Shown: positions 1-4,476 of the stretch, piece by piece
How positions within the stretch are numbered: position 1 is the stretch's first letter
Layout of the letters: every line of letters starts with the position of its first letter
NCBI GenBank assembly: GCA_937897785.1
Contig: CALCNB010000146.1
Span: 1-14,872, forward strand
Direction of reading: 5' to 3'
DNA length: 14,872 nt
Origin: an uncultured Cellvibrionales bacterium
GTDB lineage: Bacteria; Pseudomonadota; Gammaproteobacteria; Pseudomonadales; UBA7434
Translations under genes and position numbers: made by a program
Notes under the pieces: model-generated
The model's input: only the letters and a program-made list of their open reading frames with translations
Database searches by the model: none
Told to the model about the DNA's origin: nothing

Positions 1-26
1 CTAAGCTGTGCGCTGGCTCTGAAACT

Positions 27-46
27 GATATTGATAATCATTATCA
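27..46. promoter_or_regulatory. Near-perfect Fur box (ferric uptake regulator operator)
   Basis: Positions 32-46 read TGATAATCATTATCA, a perfect 7-1-7 inverted repeat of the Fur consensus TGATAATnATTATCA. The 19-mer at 27-45 differs from the classical GATAATGATAATCATTATC at one base. Fur with Fe(II) represses iron-uptake genes from such sites. The site overlaps the stop codon of the 49-residue gene reading leftwards, so the controlled promoter most likely belongs to a gene beyond the left edge. A chance match of this quality is unlikely, but function is inferred from sequence only. Confidence 0.65.
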
Positions 47-193
47 TTTACGGTGTTTTTTTGCGAGTTTGATGAGCTCATTGTAGTAATCGAAAGGGTA
101 TACCCAGCAACCGTAGGTAGGTGTACTCTGCATCCATTCGCGCTGAGAAGCGTACTTTTCTTTCAGTAATTCTTTTTCTTTTTCAAAGTTCAT
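44..193 (-). CDS. Small protein of unknown function, 49 aa
   Basis: The reading frame begins with MNFEKEKELLKEKY and ends in KKHRK. I chose the ATG at 193 because GGAG lies 9 bases upstream; the same frame is open to an ATG at 229, but that one has no ribosome site. The first third is rich in Lys and Glu and looks like a charged helix, followed by an aromatic patch (YGCWVYPFDYY) and a basic tail. No signal peptide or membrane segment is seen. It has no promoter of the type found before its neighbours, so it is probably co-transcribed with the 96-residue gene 69 bp upstream. Its stop codon lies inside the Fur box. I do not recognise a family. Confidence 0.55.
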   Translation of the reverse strand: MNFEKEKELLKEKYASQREWMQSTPTYGCWVYPFDYYNELIKLAKKHRK

Positions 194-212
194 ATTATTT
201 GACTCCGGGCCG

Positions 213-229
213 CGCAAAAGCGAGATCAA
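213..229 (-). repeat. Degenerate remnant of the intergenic cassette
   Basis: On the minus strand this reads TTGATCTCGCTTTTGCG. It closely matches TTGATCTAGTTTTGCG in the intact cassette at 642-657. The surrounding palindrome and promoter are absent, so this looks like a decayed or partial copy in the gap before the 49-residue gene. Confidence 0.35.
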
Positions 230-262
230 TAGTTATGCTACGTGAGACAGAGCAGGGTCGAG

Positions 263-553
263 TTATTTGCAAAAGCGTCGTAGATCTGAAGCCATAATAT
301 CAAATACGTGTTGGTTGTGTTTAACAGTAACGTAGCTTTCTCTGTATTTAGTTTCAGCCTTGCCTTTGCTGATTACGTTTAGCATTGTATTAACTTGAAG
401 AATACGCTGAGGGTCATCGATCTTCGGGTATGAGCTGAAAGTGTGGTTGCTGTGATTGGTGAGGAATCTTCCGTTAGGTGTACTCCCGTAGATCTGTGCG
501 ATCTTTTTGATTGTGAGAGTATCGCCGATGTTAGTTGTACGGATTGAAGCCAT
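263..553 (-). CDS. Hypothetical protein of unknown function, 96 aa
   Basis: Starts MASIRTTNIGDTLTIKKIAQIYG and ends DLRRFCK. The start is firm: AAAAGGA lies 8 bases before the ATG, inside the A/C-rich leader shared with the neighbouring genes, and a TATAAT promoter lies 37-42 bases upstream. The protein is basic and soluble, with no signal peptide or membrane segment. The piece TIKKIAQIYG near residues 14-23 looks like the first part of a helix-turn-helix, but the rest does not confirm one, so a DNA-binding role is only a guess. It is probably the first gene of a two-gene unit with the 49-residue gene. No family recognised. Confidence 0.65.
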   Translation of the reverse strand: MASIRTTNIGDTLTIKKIAQIYGSTPNGRFLTNHSNHTFSSYPKIDDPQRILQVNTMLNVISKGKAETKYRESYVTVKHNQHVFDIMASDLRRFCK

Positions 554-580
554 TTTATTATCCTTTTGATTGTTGGTGGA
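554..580 (-). promoter_or_regulatory. A/C-rich leader with ribosome-binding site before the 96-aa gene
   Basis: On the minus strand the leader carries CACCAACAATCAAAAGGA followed by an 8-base spacer and the ATG. The same CAACCAACAATC-AAAGGA theme precedes the 102-, 221- and 52-residue genes. It has almost no G before the Shine-Dalgarno, so it should be unstructured and support strong translation. Confidence 0.55.
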
Positions 581-618
581 TTATGATATATTATAATAGG
601 AGATGTAACTAAGTTACA
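581..618 (-). promoter_or_regulatory. Promoter module A for the 96-aa gene
   Basis: Reading on the minus strand: TGTAAC (613-618) as a -35-like hexamer, a 17-bp spacer, then TATAAT (590-595) within the block TATAATATATCATAA (581-595). The same block precedes the 102-residue gene, and the variant TATAATAAAACATAA precedes the 221- and 52-residue genes. The -35 fits sigma-70 poorly while the -10 is perfect, as in promoters helped by upstream elements or phage factors. GTAAC-TTA-GTTAC over the -35 (606-618) is an inverted repeat and could be an operator. Confidence 0.6.
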
Positions 619-623
619 CATCA

Positions 624-686
624 AAAAGTTGCGACTAGATCTACGCAAAACTAGATCAAGGCGTTTGCAGATGTGACGAGGACGAA
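624..686 (-). repeat. Intergenic cassette repeat, copy A
   Basis: This block shares 20 identical bases (624-643) and 14 identical bases (GTGACGAGGACGAA, 673-686) with copy B at 1120-1182, at exactly the same separation. Positions 629-648 form the imperfect palindrome TTGCGACTAGATCTACGCAA: 5-bp arms TTGCG/CGCAA around TAGATCTA. On the minus strand the palindrome is followed by CTTTTT, so it could be a weak terminator for the 102-residue gene or an operator for promoter A just downstream. The block starts about 35 bases after the upstream gene's stop codon, as in copy B. Confidence 0.6.
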
Positions 687-720
687 CCGAGACGTTGTAA
701 GGTTGAGTAAGCCTTTAGTG

Positions 721-1029
721 TTATGATGTAGGGTTTTCACGTTCTTGGACGTAGTACCAATCTGCAACAAGCCACCCGTATTCGTCACTGAGTGCATCAG
801 AAATCTGGTATTCGCTGACGGTGTGAGGATTATCGAAGAAGAGATCAAGGTCGACGTGTTGTGGAACACCTGTTGCGTTGCAGCATAGAGAGTGAAGTTT
901 TTGTGCATCGTGGTCATCGCCCATCATATCAGCGACTTCACCTTCAGTGAGGCCGAGTCGTGATTGTAACTCTTCGTTAGTTTCGATGTCAAACTCCCAT
1001 TGTACCTTTATCTTATTTGTTACAGACAT
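721..1029 (-). CDS. Acidic hypothetical protein, 102 aa
   Basis: Starts MSVTNKIKVQWEFDIETNEELQ and ends VQERENPTS. The ATG at 1029 is preceded by AAAGGA 8 bases upstream and by the shared A/C-rich leader and promoter. The protein is strongly acidic, with Asp/Glu spread along it (GDDHDAQK; DLDLFFDN; SDALSDEYG) and a conserved-looking aromatic end (EYGWLVADWYYV, about residues 83-94). No membrane segment, signal peptide or metal-binding cluster is evident; the paired Cys at about residues 49-50 do not form a known motif. Small acidic phage proteins sometimes inhibit host factors or mimic DNA, but nothing here proves that. A different frame across 651-917 is only its shadow. Confidence 0.65.
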   Translation of the reverse strand: MSVTNKIKVQWEFDIETNEELQSRLGLTEGEVADMMGDDHDAQKLHSLCCNATGVPQHVDLDLFFDNPHTVSEYQISDALSDEYGWLVADWYYVQERENPTS

Positions 1030-1067
1030 AGCTCAATCCTTTGAGTGTTGGTTGTTTTGTTGTTGCC
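1030..1067 (-). promoter_or_regulatory. A/C-rich leader with ribosome-binding site before the 102-aa gene
   Basis: On the minus strand CAACAACAAAACAACCAACA leads into CTCAAAGGATTGAGCT and the ATG. It is the longest version of the shared leader. CTCAA-AGGAT-TGAG flanks the Shine-Dalgarno with a 4-5 bp inverted repeat, which could partly mask the ribosome site; the other leaders lack this. Confidence 0.5.
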
Positions 1068-1105
1068 TTATGATATATTATATCTAAGGTATATAAACGG
1101 GTCAT
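1068..1105 (-). promoter_or_regulatory. Promoter module B for the 102-aa gene
   Basis: Minus strand: TGACCC (1099-1104), a 16-bp spacer, then TATAAT (1077-1082) within TATAATATATCATAA (1068-1082). This 15-base block is identical to that of promoter A. The sequence upstream is the cassette repeat copy B. Confidence 0.55.
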
Positions 1106-1119
1106 CGTAGATCTGATCG

Positions 1120-1182
1120 AAAAGTTGCGACTAGATCTATGCGCAAGTAGATCAAAATGTTTATATTAGTGACGAGGACGAA
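1120..1182 (-). repeat. Intergenic cassette repeat, copy B
   Basis: Second copy of the block at 624-686, with 20/20 identity at 1120-1139 and 14/14 at 1169-1182, displaced by 496 bp. The palindrome 1125-1146 (TTGCG...TAGATCTA...CGCAA) has a spacer two bases longer than copy A, yet the overall length is kept. It lies about 40 bases after the stop codon of the 221-residue gene and directly upstream of promoter B. Confidence 0.6.
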
Positions 1183-1221
1183 ACCAAGGGTGGTAATGCC
1201 GAGTTTATATCGGACTAGATC

Positions 1222-1887
1222 TTAGAGTTCATCATCTTCGAAGTTCATTAGCTCTTCGATGTCACCCATTAAATCTTCGTAGTTTTCTTCAACTGCAGGA
1301 GTCTCTTCGGGTTTGCTGAGCTCAATCTCTACGTCTTCCTCTACATCTTGAGGCTTCGCAACCTCCTCCAACTTCATTGCATGTGGAGTAGAGTTAATAA
1401 ACGAGATAGCTTCGTCTAGATCATGAAGAGGGATGTAGTGTAGTTGTTTTGGGTGATCTATTGTAGATCCATCAGTTCTAACTTCGAAAGCAGCAGCTTT
1501 AACACCGTTATCGATACGAGGTCCACTGAATCGGATCCAAGCTTGACCATGAGCTTCGATAAACTTTGTGTAATCTTCAACATCAATGCCTTGTTCAGCG
1601 AAGCGAGACAGAGTAGGACGGATTGAATCGATGCTTACGAAGACCCATTTAGCTCCTCGGCCTCCGAACTTCGCTTTGACCTCGCTACGCCAATCGGTGC
1701 CATCAGCTGCTTTGCCACTGCGTCCACAGAGTGGTTTGATATCTGAGTTGATTAGTTTATCAAGGTGACGTTTGAAGCTGGTAACCTTTGGTTCTCCGCC
1801 GTTGTCAATGAACTGCTGAAAGATTGATTGAATGTTAGACATAACTGTTTCCTCTTGGATGTTGGTTGGTTGATTTGAGTTTTCCAT
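1222..1887 (-). CDS. Hypothetical protein with acidic C-terminal tail, 221 aa (or 206 aa)
   Basis: The body (about residues 16-165) contains SIFQQFIDNGGEPK, a glycine/basic stretch KAKFGGRGAKWVF near residue 75, and QAWIRFSGPRIDNG. From about residue 170 to the end it is strongly acidic and repetitive, finishing MNFEDDEL. Acidic tails occur on single-stranded DNA-binding and replication proteins, but no fold is recognised, so I give no function. Two starts are plausible. The ATG at 1887 lies behind AAAAGGA and a promoter. An in-frame ATG at 1842 (residue 16) lies behind its own leader copy and GAGGAAA. The first 15 residues therefore look like a translated leader. It is the largest gene of the foreign segment. 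Confidence 0.65.
   Translation of the reverse strand: MENSNQPTNIQEETVMSNIQSIFQQFIDNGGEPKVTSFKRHLDKLINSDIKPLCGRSGKAADGTDWRSEVKAKFGGRGAKWVFVSIDSIRPTLSRFAEQGIDVEDYTKFIEAHGQAWIRFSGPRIDNGVKAAAFEVRTDGSTIDHPKQLHYIPLHDLDEAISFINSTPHAMKLEEVAKPQDVEEDVEIELSKPEETPAVEENYEDLMGDIEELMNFEDDEL
1843..1864 (-). promoter_or_regulatory. Second, internal leader and ribosome-binding site inside the 221-aa reading frame
   Basis: On the minus strand CAACATCCAAGAGGAAAC ends 5 bases before an in-frame ATG at 1842, and continues the CAACCAAC theme from 1869-1861. This is the same leader found before the other genes, here duplicated and read through as codons of the longer form. It supports MSNIQS as an alternative or original start. 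Confidence 0.5.
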
Positions 1888-1918
1888 GTTAAATGTCCTT
1901 TTGGATTGTTTGGTTGGA
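1888..1918 (-). promoter_or_regulatory. A/C-rich leader with ribosome-binding site before the 221-aa gene
   Basis: Minus strand CCAACCAAACAATCCAAAAG runs into AAAAGGA, 8 bases before the ATG at 1887. It is the shared leader of the foreign segment. Confidence 0.5.
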
Positions 1919-1955
1919 TTATGTTTTATTATAACTTTATGAGAGAGAACTTACA
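1919..1955 (-). promoter_or_regulatory. Promoter module C for the 221-aa gene
   Basis: Minus strand: TGTAAG (1950-1955), a 16-bp spacer, TATAAT (1928-1933) within TATAATAAAACATAA (1919-1933). The 15-base block is identical to promoter D. The -35 begins only 18 bp after the stop codon of the 52-residue gene, so this gap lacks the palindrome cassette. Confidence 0.6.
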
Positions 1956-1973
1956 CGAGAGAAGGTATAAACC

Positions 1974-2132
1974 TTAGAAACCTTTTAAAGCTTCTAGTTC
2001 TTTAGATAAGAAGTAAGCATCATCTGAATATTGGTGAGCTAAACTGTAGTTACCATTCCGTTCAGCATTCTTAGCTTTGTTTAGTAGAAGTTGGATGCTT
2101 TTTCGAAGATTTTGTTTTGATGTGGACTTCAT
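1974..2132 (-). CDS. Small hypothetical protein, 52 aa
   Basis: This short frame starts MKSTSKQNLRKSIQLLLNKA and ends KELEALKGF. It has the full set of upstream signals: promoter D, the A/C-rich leader and AAAGGA 7 bases before the ATG, which is why I accept it despite its length. The composition (KSIQLLLNKAKNAERNG; LAHQYSDDAYFLSKELEAL) suggests two amphipathic helices, like a single helix-turn-helix repeat hairpin such as a lone TPR unit. That resemblance is weak. No signal peptide or membrane segment. No family recognised. Confidence 0.6.
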   Translation of the reverse strand: MKSTSKQNLRKSIQLLLNKAKNAERNGNYSLAHQYSDDAYFLSKELEALKGF

Positions 2133-2157
2133 TTTGTATCCTTTGATTGGTTGGTTA
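2133..2157 (-). promoter_or_regulatory. A/C-rich leader with ribosome-binding site before the 52-aa gene
   Basis: Minus strand AACCAACCAATCAAAGGATA lies directly before the ATG at 2132. It is the most compact version of the shared leader. Confidence 0.5.
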
Positions 2158-2206
2158 TTATGTTTTATTATACTTAACTTATTTAAAAGTTACACATAAA
2201 AAGTTG
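2158..2206 (-). promoter_or_regulatory. Promoter module D for the 52-aa gene
   Basis: Minus strand: TGTAAC (2189-2194), a 16-bp spacer, TATAAT (2167-2172) within TATAATAAAACATAA (2158-2172). Upstream, 2187-2206 matches promoter A's flank (AAGTTACACAT then AAAAAGTTG on the plus strand) apart from one missing base. Beyond that the TAGATCTA palindrome is replaced by GGGATCC. D is thus a truncated version of module A. Confidence 0.55.
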
Positions 2207-2217
2207 ACGGGATCCTG

Positions 2218-2227
2218 GGTTATAACC
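2218..2227. repeat. Palindrome GGTTATAACC after the fused uup frame
   Basis: A perfect 10-bp palindrome lies 11 bases beyond the stop codon of the fused uup frame. There is no following T-run, so a terminator is not supported; it may be a protein-binding site between the tail and promoter D. Confidence 0.25.
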
Positions 2228-2237
2228 TTGAGCTTGA

Positions 2238-3254
2238 TTAAATGCTTAGTCCGAACTTGTGGCGAGCTTTGCGTAGGTTATAATCAAGAGATTCAAGATT
2301 AGCAGCACCTCCAGCAATGGTTTTCTTTTCAGTACCTTTAATGCCGCAGTAAATAATGTAACCACCTTTCTTATTAGCTTCTGCCCAAACTTGATGTGAA
2401 GGTGTTGATGAAAGTCTTCTTCTTGTTCTTCTGGCTTTAATACCTTGGCGAACCCACTTTTCTTCCTGTGCGAGTCGTTTGTCAAAAAGAGCATTGTTTG
2501 TTTCTTCTTCTTTAAGCGATTGTTCTTTTAACTTTAAAAATTTCTTATAGCTCCCTGGCCAGCTACACAGTTTCCCTCGATCAACTTCTACAATACGGGT
2601 CGCGACTTGCTGCAAAAACTCCCTATCATGAGTGATGAATATGACGCTTCCTCGATAACTATTTAGAACGCCTTCTAACCATTGAATTGTGGTTATGTCT
2701 AAATGATTGGTTGGTTCATCGAGTAGTAGTAAATTAGGTTTGGAGACTAGTGCTTGACCCAATGCCACTCGTCGTCGCCAACCGCCAGACAGCTGAGAAA
2801 GTTTCTTTTCTGCAGGGAGTCCCAATTGACTGATGATGGTTTCAGTTTGTTGATCAACTTGCCAGCCGCTGCCGGAATCAATTTCAGCCTGTAATTGTTC
2901 CATTGTATGTAGCTGGTTGGTATCTAGGTCTGCTTGGTTGGCGAGCATTTCGTATTGTGCAATTAGTGAGAGTTGATGGTTTAAGCCATGTTTTACAACC
3001 TCATAAACGGTCGAGTTTATTGCGTCAGGTAAGTTTTGGTGAAGTTGGCTTATTCGTAAATGCTGTTGTCGGTGTATGACGCCGTTATCGACTTGAATAT
3101 TACCGGCGATAATATTCATTAATGTGGTTTTTCCTGCGCCATTTCTTCCAACTAAGCAGACCCTTTCGTTCTCTTCAATTGAGAAGTTAGCGTTTTTCAA
3201 GAGGGGGTTGTCGCCAAATTCTATCGAGGCGTCTTCAATTCTAATCAGTGACAA
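2238..3254 (-). CDS. uup: Truncated ABC-F ATPase Uup fused to a 60-aa foreign tail
   Basis: Residues 1-278 are a clear Uup/ABC-F N-terminal half: Walker A GRNGAGKT (36-43), signature LSGGW (155-159), Walker B LLLLDEP (175-181), switch His 209 in FITHDRE, then the linker helix EEKWVRQGIKARRTR. Uup is normally about 635 residues with two ABC domains; here homology stops at residue 278 (position 2421). Residues 279-338 (RRLSSTPSHQVW...) match nothing I know. The second ABC domain is absent in every frame, so this is not a simple frameshift. ABC-F proteins act at the ribosome; E. coli uup mutants show raised precise transposon excision, so function is probably lost. The start is TTG with AAGG 8 bases upstream, 35 bp after alr, suggesting one operon. 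Confidence 0.85.
   Translation of the reverse strand: MSLIRIEDASIEFGDNPLLKNANFSIEENERVCLVGRNGAGKTTLMNIIAGNIQVDNGVIHRQQHLRISQLHQNLPDAINSTVYEVVKHGLNHQLSLIAQYEMLANQADLDTNQLHTMEQLQAEIDSGSGWQVDQQTETIISQLGLPAEKKLSQLSGGWRRRVALGQALVSKPNLLLLDEPTNHLDITTIQWLEGVLNSYRGSVIFITHDREFLQQVATRIVEVDRGKLCSWPGSYKKFLKLKEQSLKEEETNNALFDKRLAQEEKWVRQGIKARRTRRRLSSTPSHQVWAEANKKGGYIIYCGIKGTEKKTIAGGAANLESLDYNLRKARHKFGLSI
2415..2432. other. Junction between host uup and foreign DNA (possible attachment core or chimera point)
   Basis: On the minus strand the sequence runs AGAAGAACAAGAAGAAGA. Family-conserved codons for R-R-T-R end at 2421, and the expected N-E-G-R codons do not follow. A short purine-rich identity of this kind could be the crossover core of a site-specific recombinase, or a short overlap misjoined by an assembler. 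There is no tRNA, no inverted repeat and no recombinase gene beside it. Confidence 0.55.
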
Positions 3255-3289
3255 TGTTTAAGCCTTGCTATTTTTAGCCGTTCAGGGTT

Positions 3290-4444
3290 TTAAATGATCG
3301 CTTTTGCGACCCGCTCAGCAATGGCGGTCATTAAATCATAAGCGATAGTGTCGGCATATTTGGCGATACTGTTGATTGACAAATCATTACCCCAGAGAAT
3401 AGCAGTATCTCCAAGAATAATTTCATCTTGATGGTCTGTAATGTCGACGCAGAGTGAATCCATGGATACTGCGCCAGCTAATGCTGTTCTTTTACCATTG
3501 ATTAAAATTGGCGTTCCATTTTTTGCATGGCGGGGGTATCCGTCTGCATAGCCAATGGCAAGGGTCGCAATTCTACTGTCCCTTTTTGCTGTCCACTTGC
3601 TGTTATAACCGACTGAATCACCCGATTTTATAGATCTAATTGAAATTATCGGTGCTGCAAGGGTCATTGCTGGTTTAAGCTCTGTGCTCGTCTGATTAGG
3701 CGTATCAAGTGGGTCTACCCCATAAATCATTAAGCCAGGTCGAAGATATTCTTGACTGTTAGAGAGGGTTGTTGTCGTTAGCGATTGCCATTGACTATAC
3801 GCCTCTTGGTTTTCGCTAATGACGATTGCGGCAGAATTAGAGATTGAAAAAGCATCGATGTTACTTGATTTAAAAATATCAATGAAACAATGTAGCTGTT
3901 TTTGAGTCGCAATCGAGTGTTTTTTTTGCGCTTCAGAAAAGTGTGTCATTAAGACTTTTGGTTGATTTTTTAACGGTTCTTGTAAAAAGTATTGGCTGAG
4001 TTCATCCTGATCAATGCCAAGTCGGTGCATGCCGGTATCAATCTTTACCCAGTAGCTGAGGTTTGACATATTCATCGCAAATTCAAGCATTTCTTTTGTG
4101 TGCACGGCTACGGTAAAATTATTTAAGGGGTAATTTTGCAGCTGTTCGAAGTTATTAGTCGGGCTCATGACTAATATTTCTTGACGAATACCATTAGCTC
4201 TTAAGGCCTGAGCTTCCTCGTATCGAGCGACGGCATAGCCATGCACAAAAGGACTAAGAATATTAGCGGTGTTGAGCATGCCATGACCATAACCATTAGC
4301 CTTAACAACAGCCATAATCTTTGCTGATGGCGAAATTGACTGTGCTATTTTAATGTTATGGGTGATGGCACGGCGGTCAATAAAAGCAGTGGCCCTATCT
4401 ATTTTTGGTATTGTCATTGGCATGGACGTTTGATTGCTTGTCAT
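3290..4444 (-). CDS. alr: Alanine racemase (PLP-dependent)
   Basis: Interconverts L- and D-alanine in the cytoplasm, supplying D-Ala for peptidoglycan. The PLP lysine is Lys48 in AVVKANGYGHG, near the N-terminus as in all alanine racemases. The second catalytic base, a Tyr, lies in DSVGYNSKWTA near residue 279. Other family signatures are WVKIDTGMHRLG, ATLAIGYADGYPR and GAVSMDSLCVDIT, the last slightly divergent from the usual GRVSMDM. Its 384 residues are slightly long, owing to a ~15-residue N-terminal extension. Met1, Met8 and Met10 are all possible starts and none has a good ribosome site. It sits 32 bp downstream of the fructosamine-kinase gene and 35 bp upstream of uup, consistent with a minus-strand operon. 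Confidence 0.93.
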   Translation of the reverse strand: MTSNQTSMPMTIPKIDRATAFIDRRAITHNIKIAQSISPSAKIMAVVKANGYGHGMLNTANILSPFVHGYAVARYEEAQALRANGIRQEILVMSPTNNFEQLQNYPLNNFTVAVHTKEMLEFAMNMSNLSYWVKIDTGMHRLGIDQDELSQYFLQEPLKNQPKVLMTHFSEAQKKHSIATQKQLHCFIDIFKSSNIDAFSISNSAAIVISENQEAYSQWQSLTTTTLSNSQEYLRPGLMIYGVDPLDTPNQTSTELKPAMTLAAPIISIRSIKSGDSVGYNSKWTAKRDSRIATLAIGYADGYPRHAKNGTPILINGKRTALAGAVSMDSLCVDITDHQDEIILGDTAILWGNDLSINSIAKYADTIAYDLMTAIAERVAKAII

Positions 4445-4476
4445 TTTATACTGTTGTTGATTGGCGTCGTAATTGT

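Larger units (their letters stand above)
1..2420 (-). mobile_element. Phage-like foreign segment replacing the 3' half of uup (one end only)
   Basis: This stretch differs in style from the right-hand part. It holds five short genes of unknown function, all on the minus strand. Four have a nearly identical promoter and leader of their own, and two gaps share a repeated ~65-bp block. It begins exactly where uup loses homology to its family. Such modules of small unknown genes with repeated early-type promoters are typical of phages and phage-derived islands; T4-type phages have described mobile promoter/stem-loop cassettes between early genes. No integrase, attachment-site pair or structural gene is visible, so the element type is open. 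The other end lies outside the window. A chimeric assembly join is the main alternative. Confidence 0.5.

Noticed and set aside
629..648. Rho-independent terminator
   Set aside because: The stem is only 5 bp with an A/T-rich centre and the T-run is short, so I kept it as a palindrome in a repeat instead.
379..917. Overlapping minus-strand frames at 379-648 and 651-917
   Set aside because: Both lie over better-supported genes and the repeat cassette, and lack the promoter and leader signals seen before the real genes.
624..1182. CRISPR array
   Set aside because: Only two good copies, about 500 bp apart and separated by a gene; no regular spacer pattern and no cas genes.
1444..1768. Two short plus-strand frames opposite the 221-residue gene
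   Set aside because: No ribosome sites and no family features; they are antisense shadows of the coding strand.
1..2420. Complete prophage or plasmid
   Set aside because: No integrase, capsid, tail, terminase, replication or partition gene is visible; only one end of an element can be claimed.
2400..2440. tRNA or tmRNA attachment site at the junction
   Set aside because: No tRNA-like fold or tRNA 3' end can be seen; the break lies within protein-coding sequence.
2246..2494. 82-residue frame on the minus strand overlapping the end of the fused uup gene
   Set aside because: It has no ribosome site or recognisable domain and no second ABC motifs, so it is neither a gene nor evidence of a frameshifted uup.
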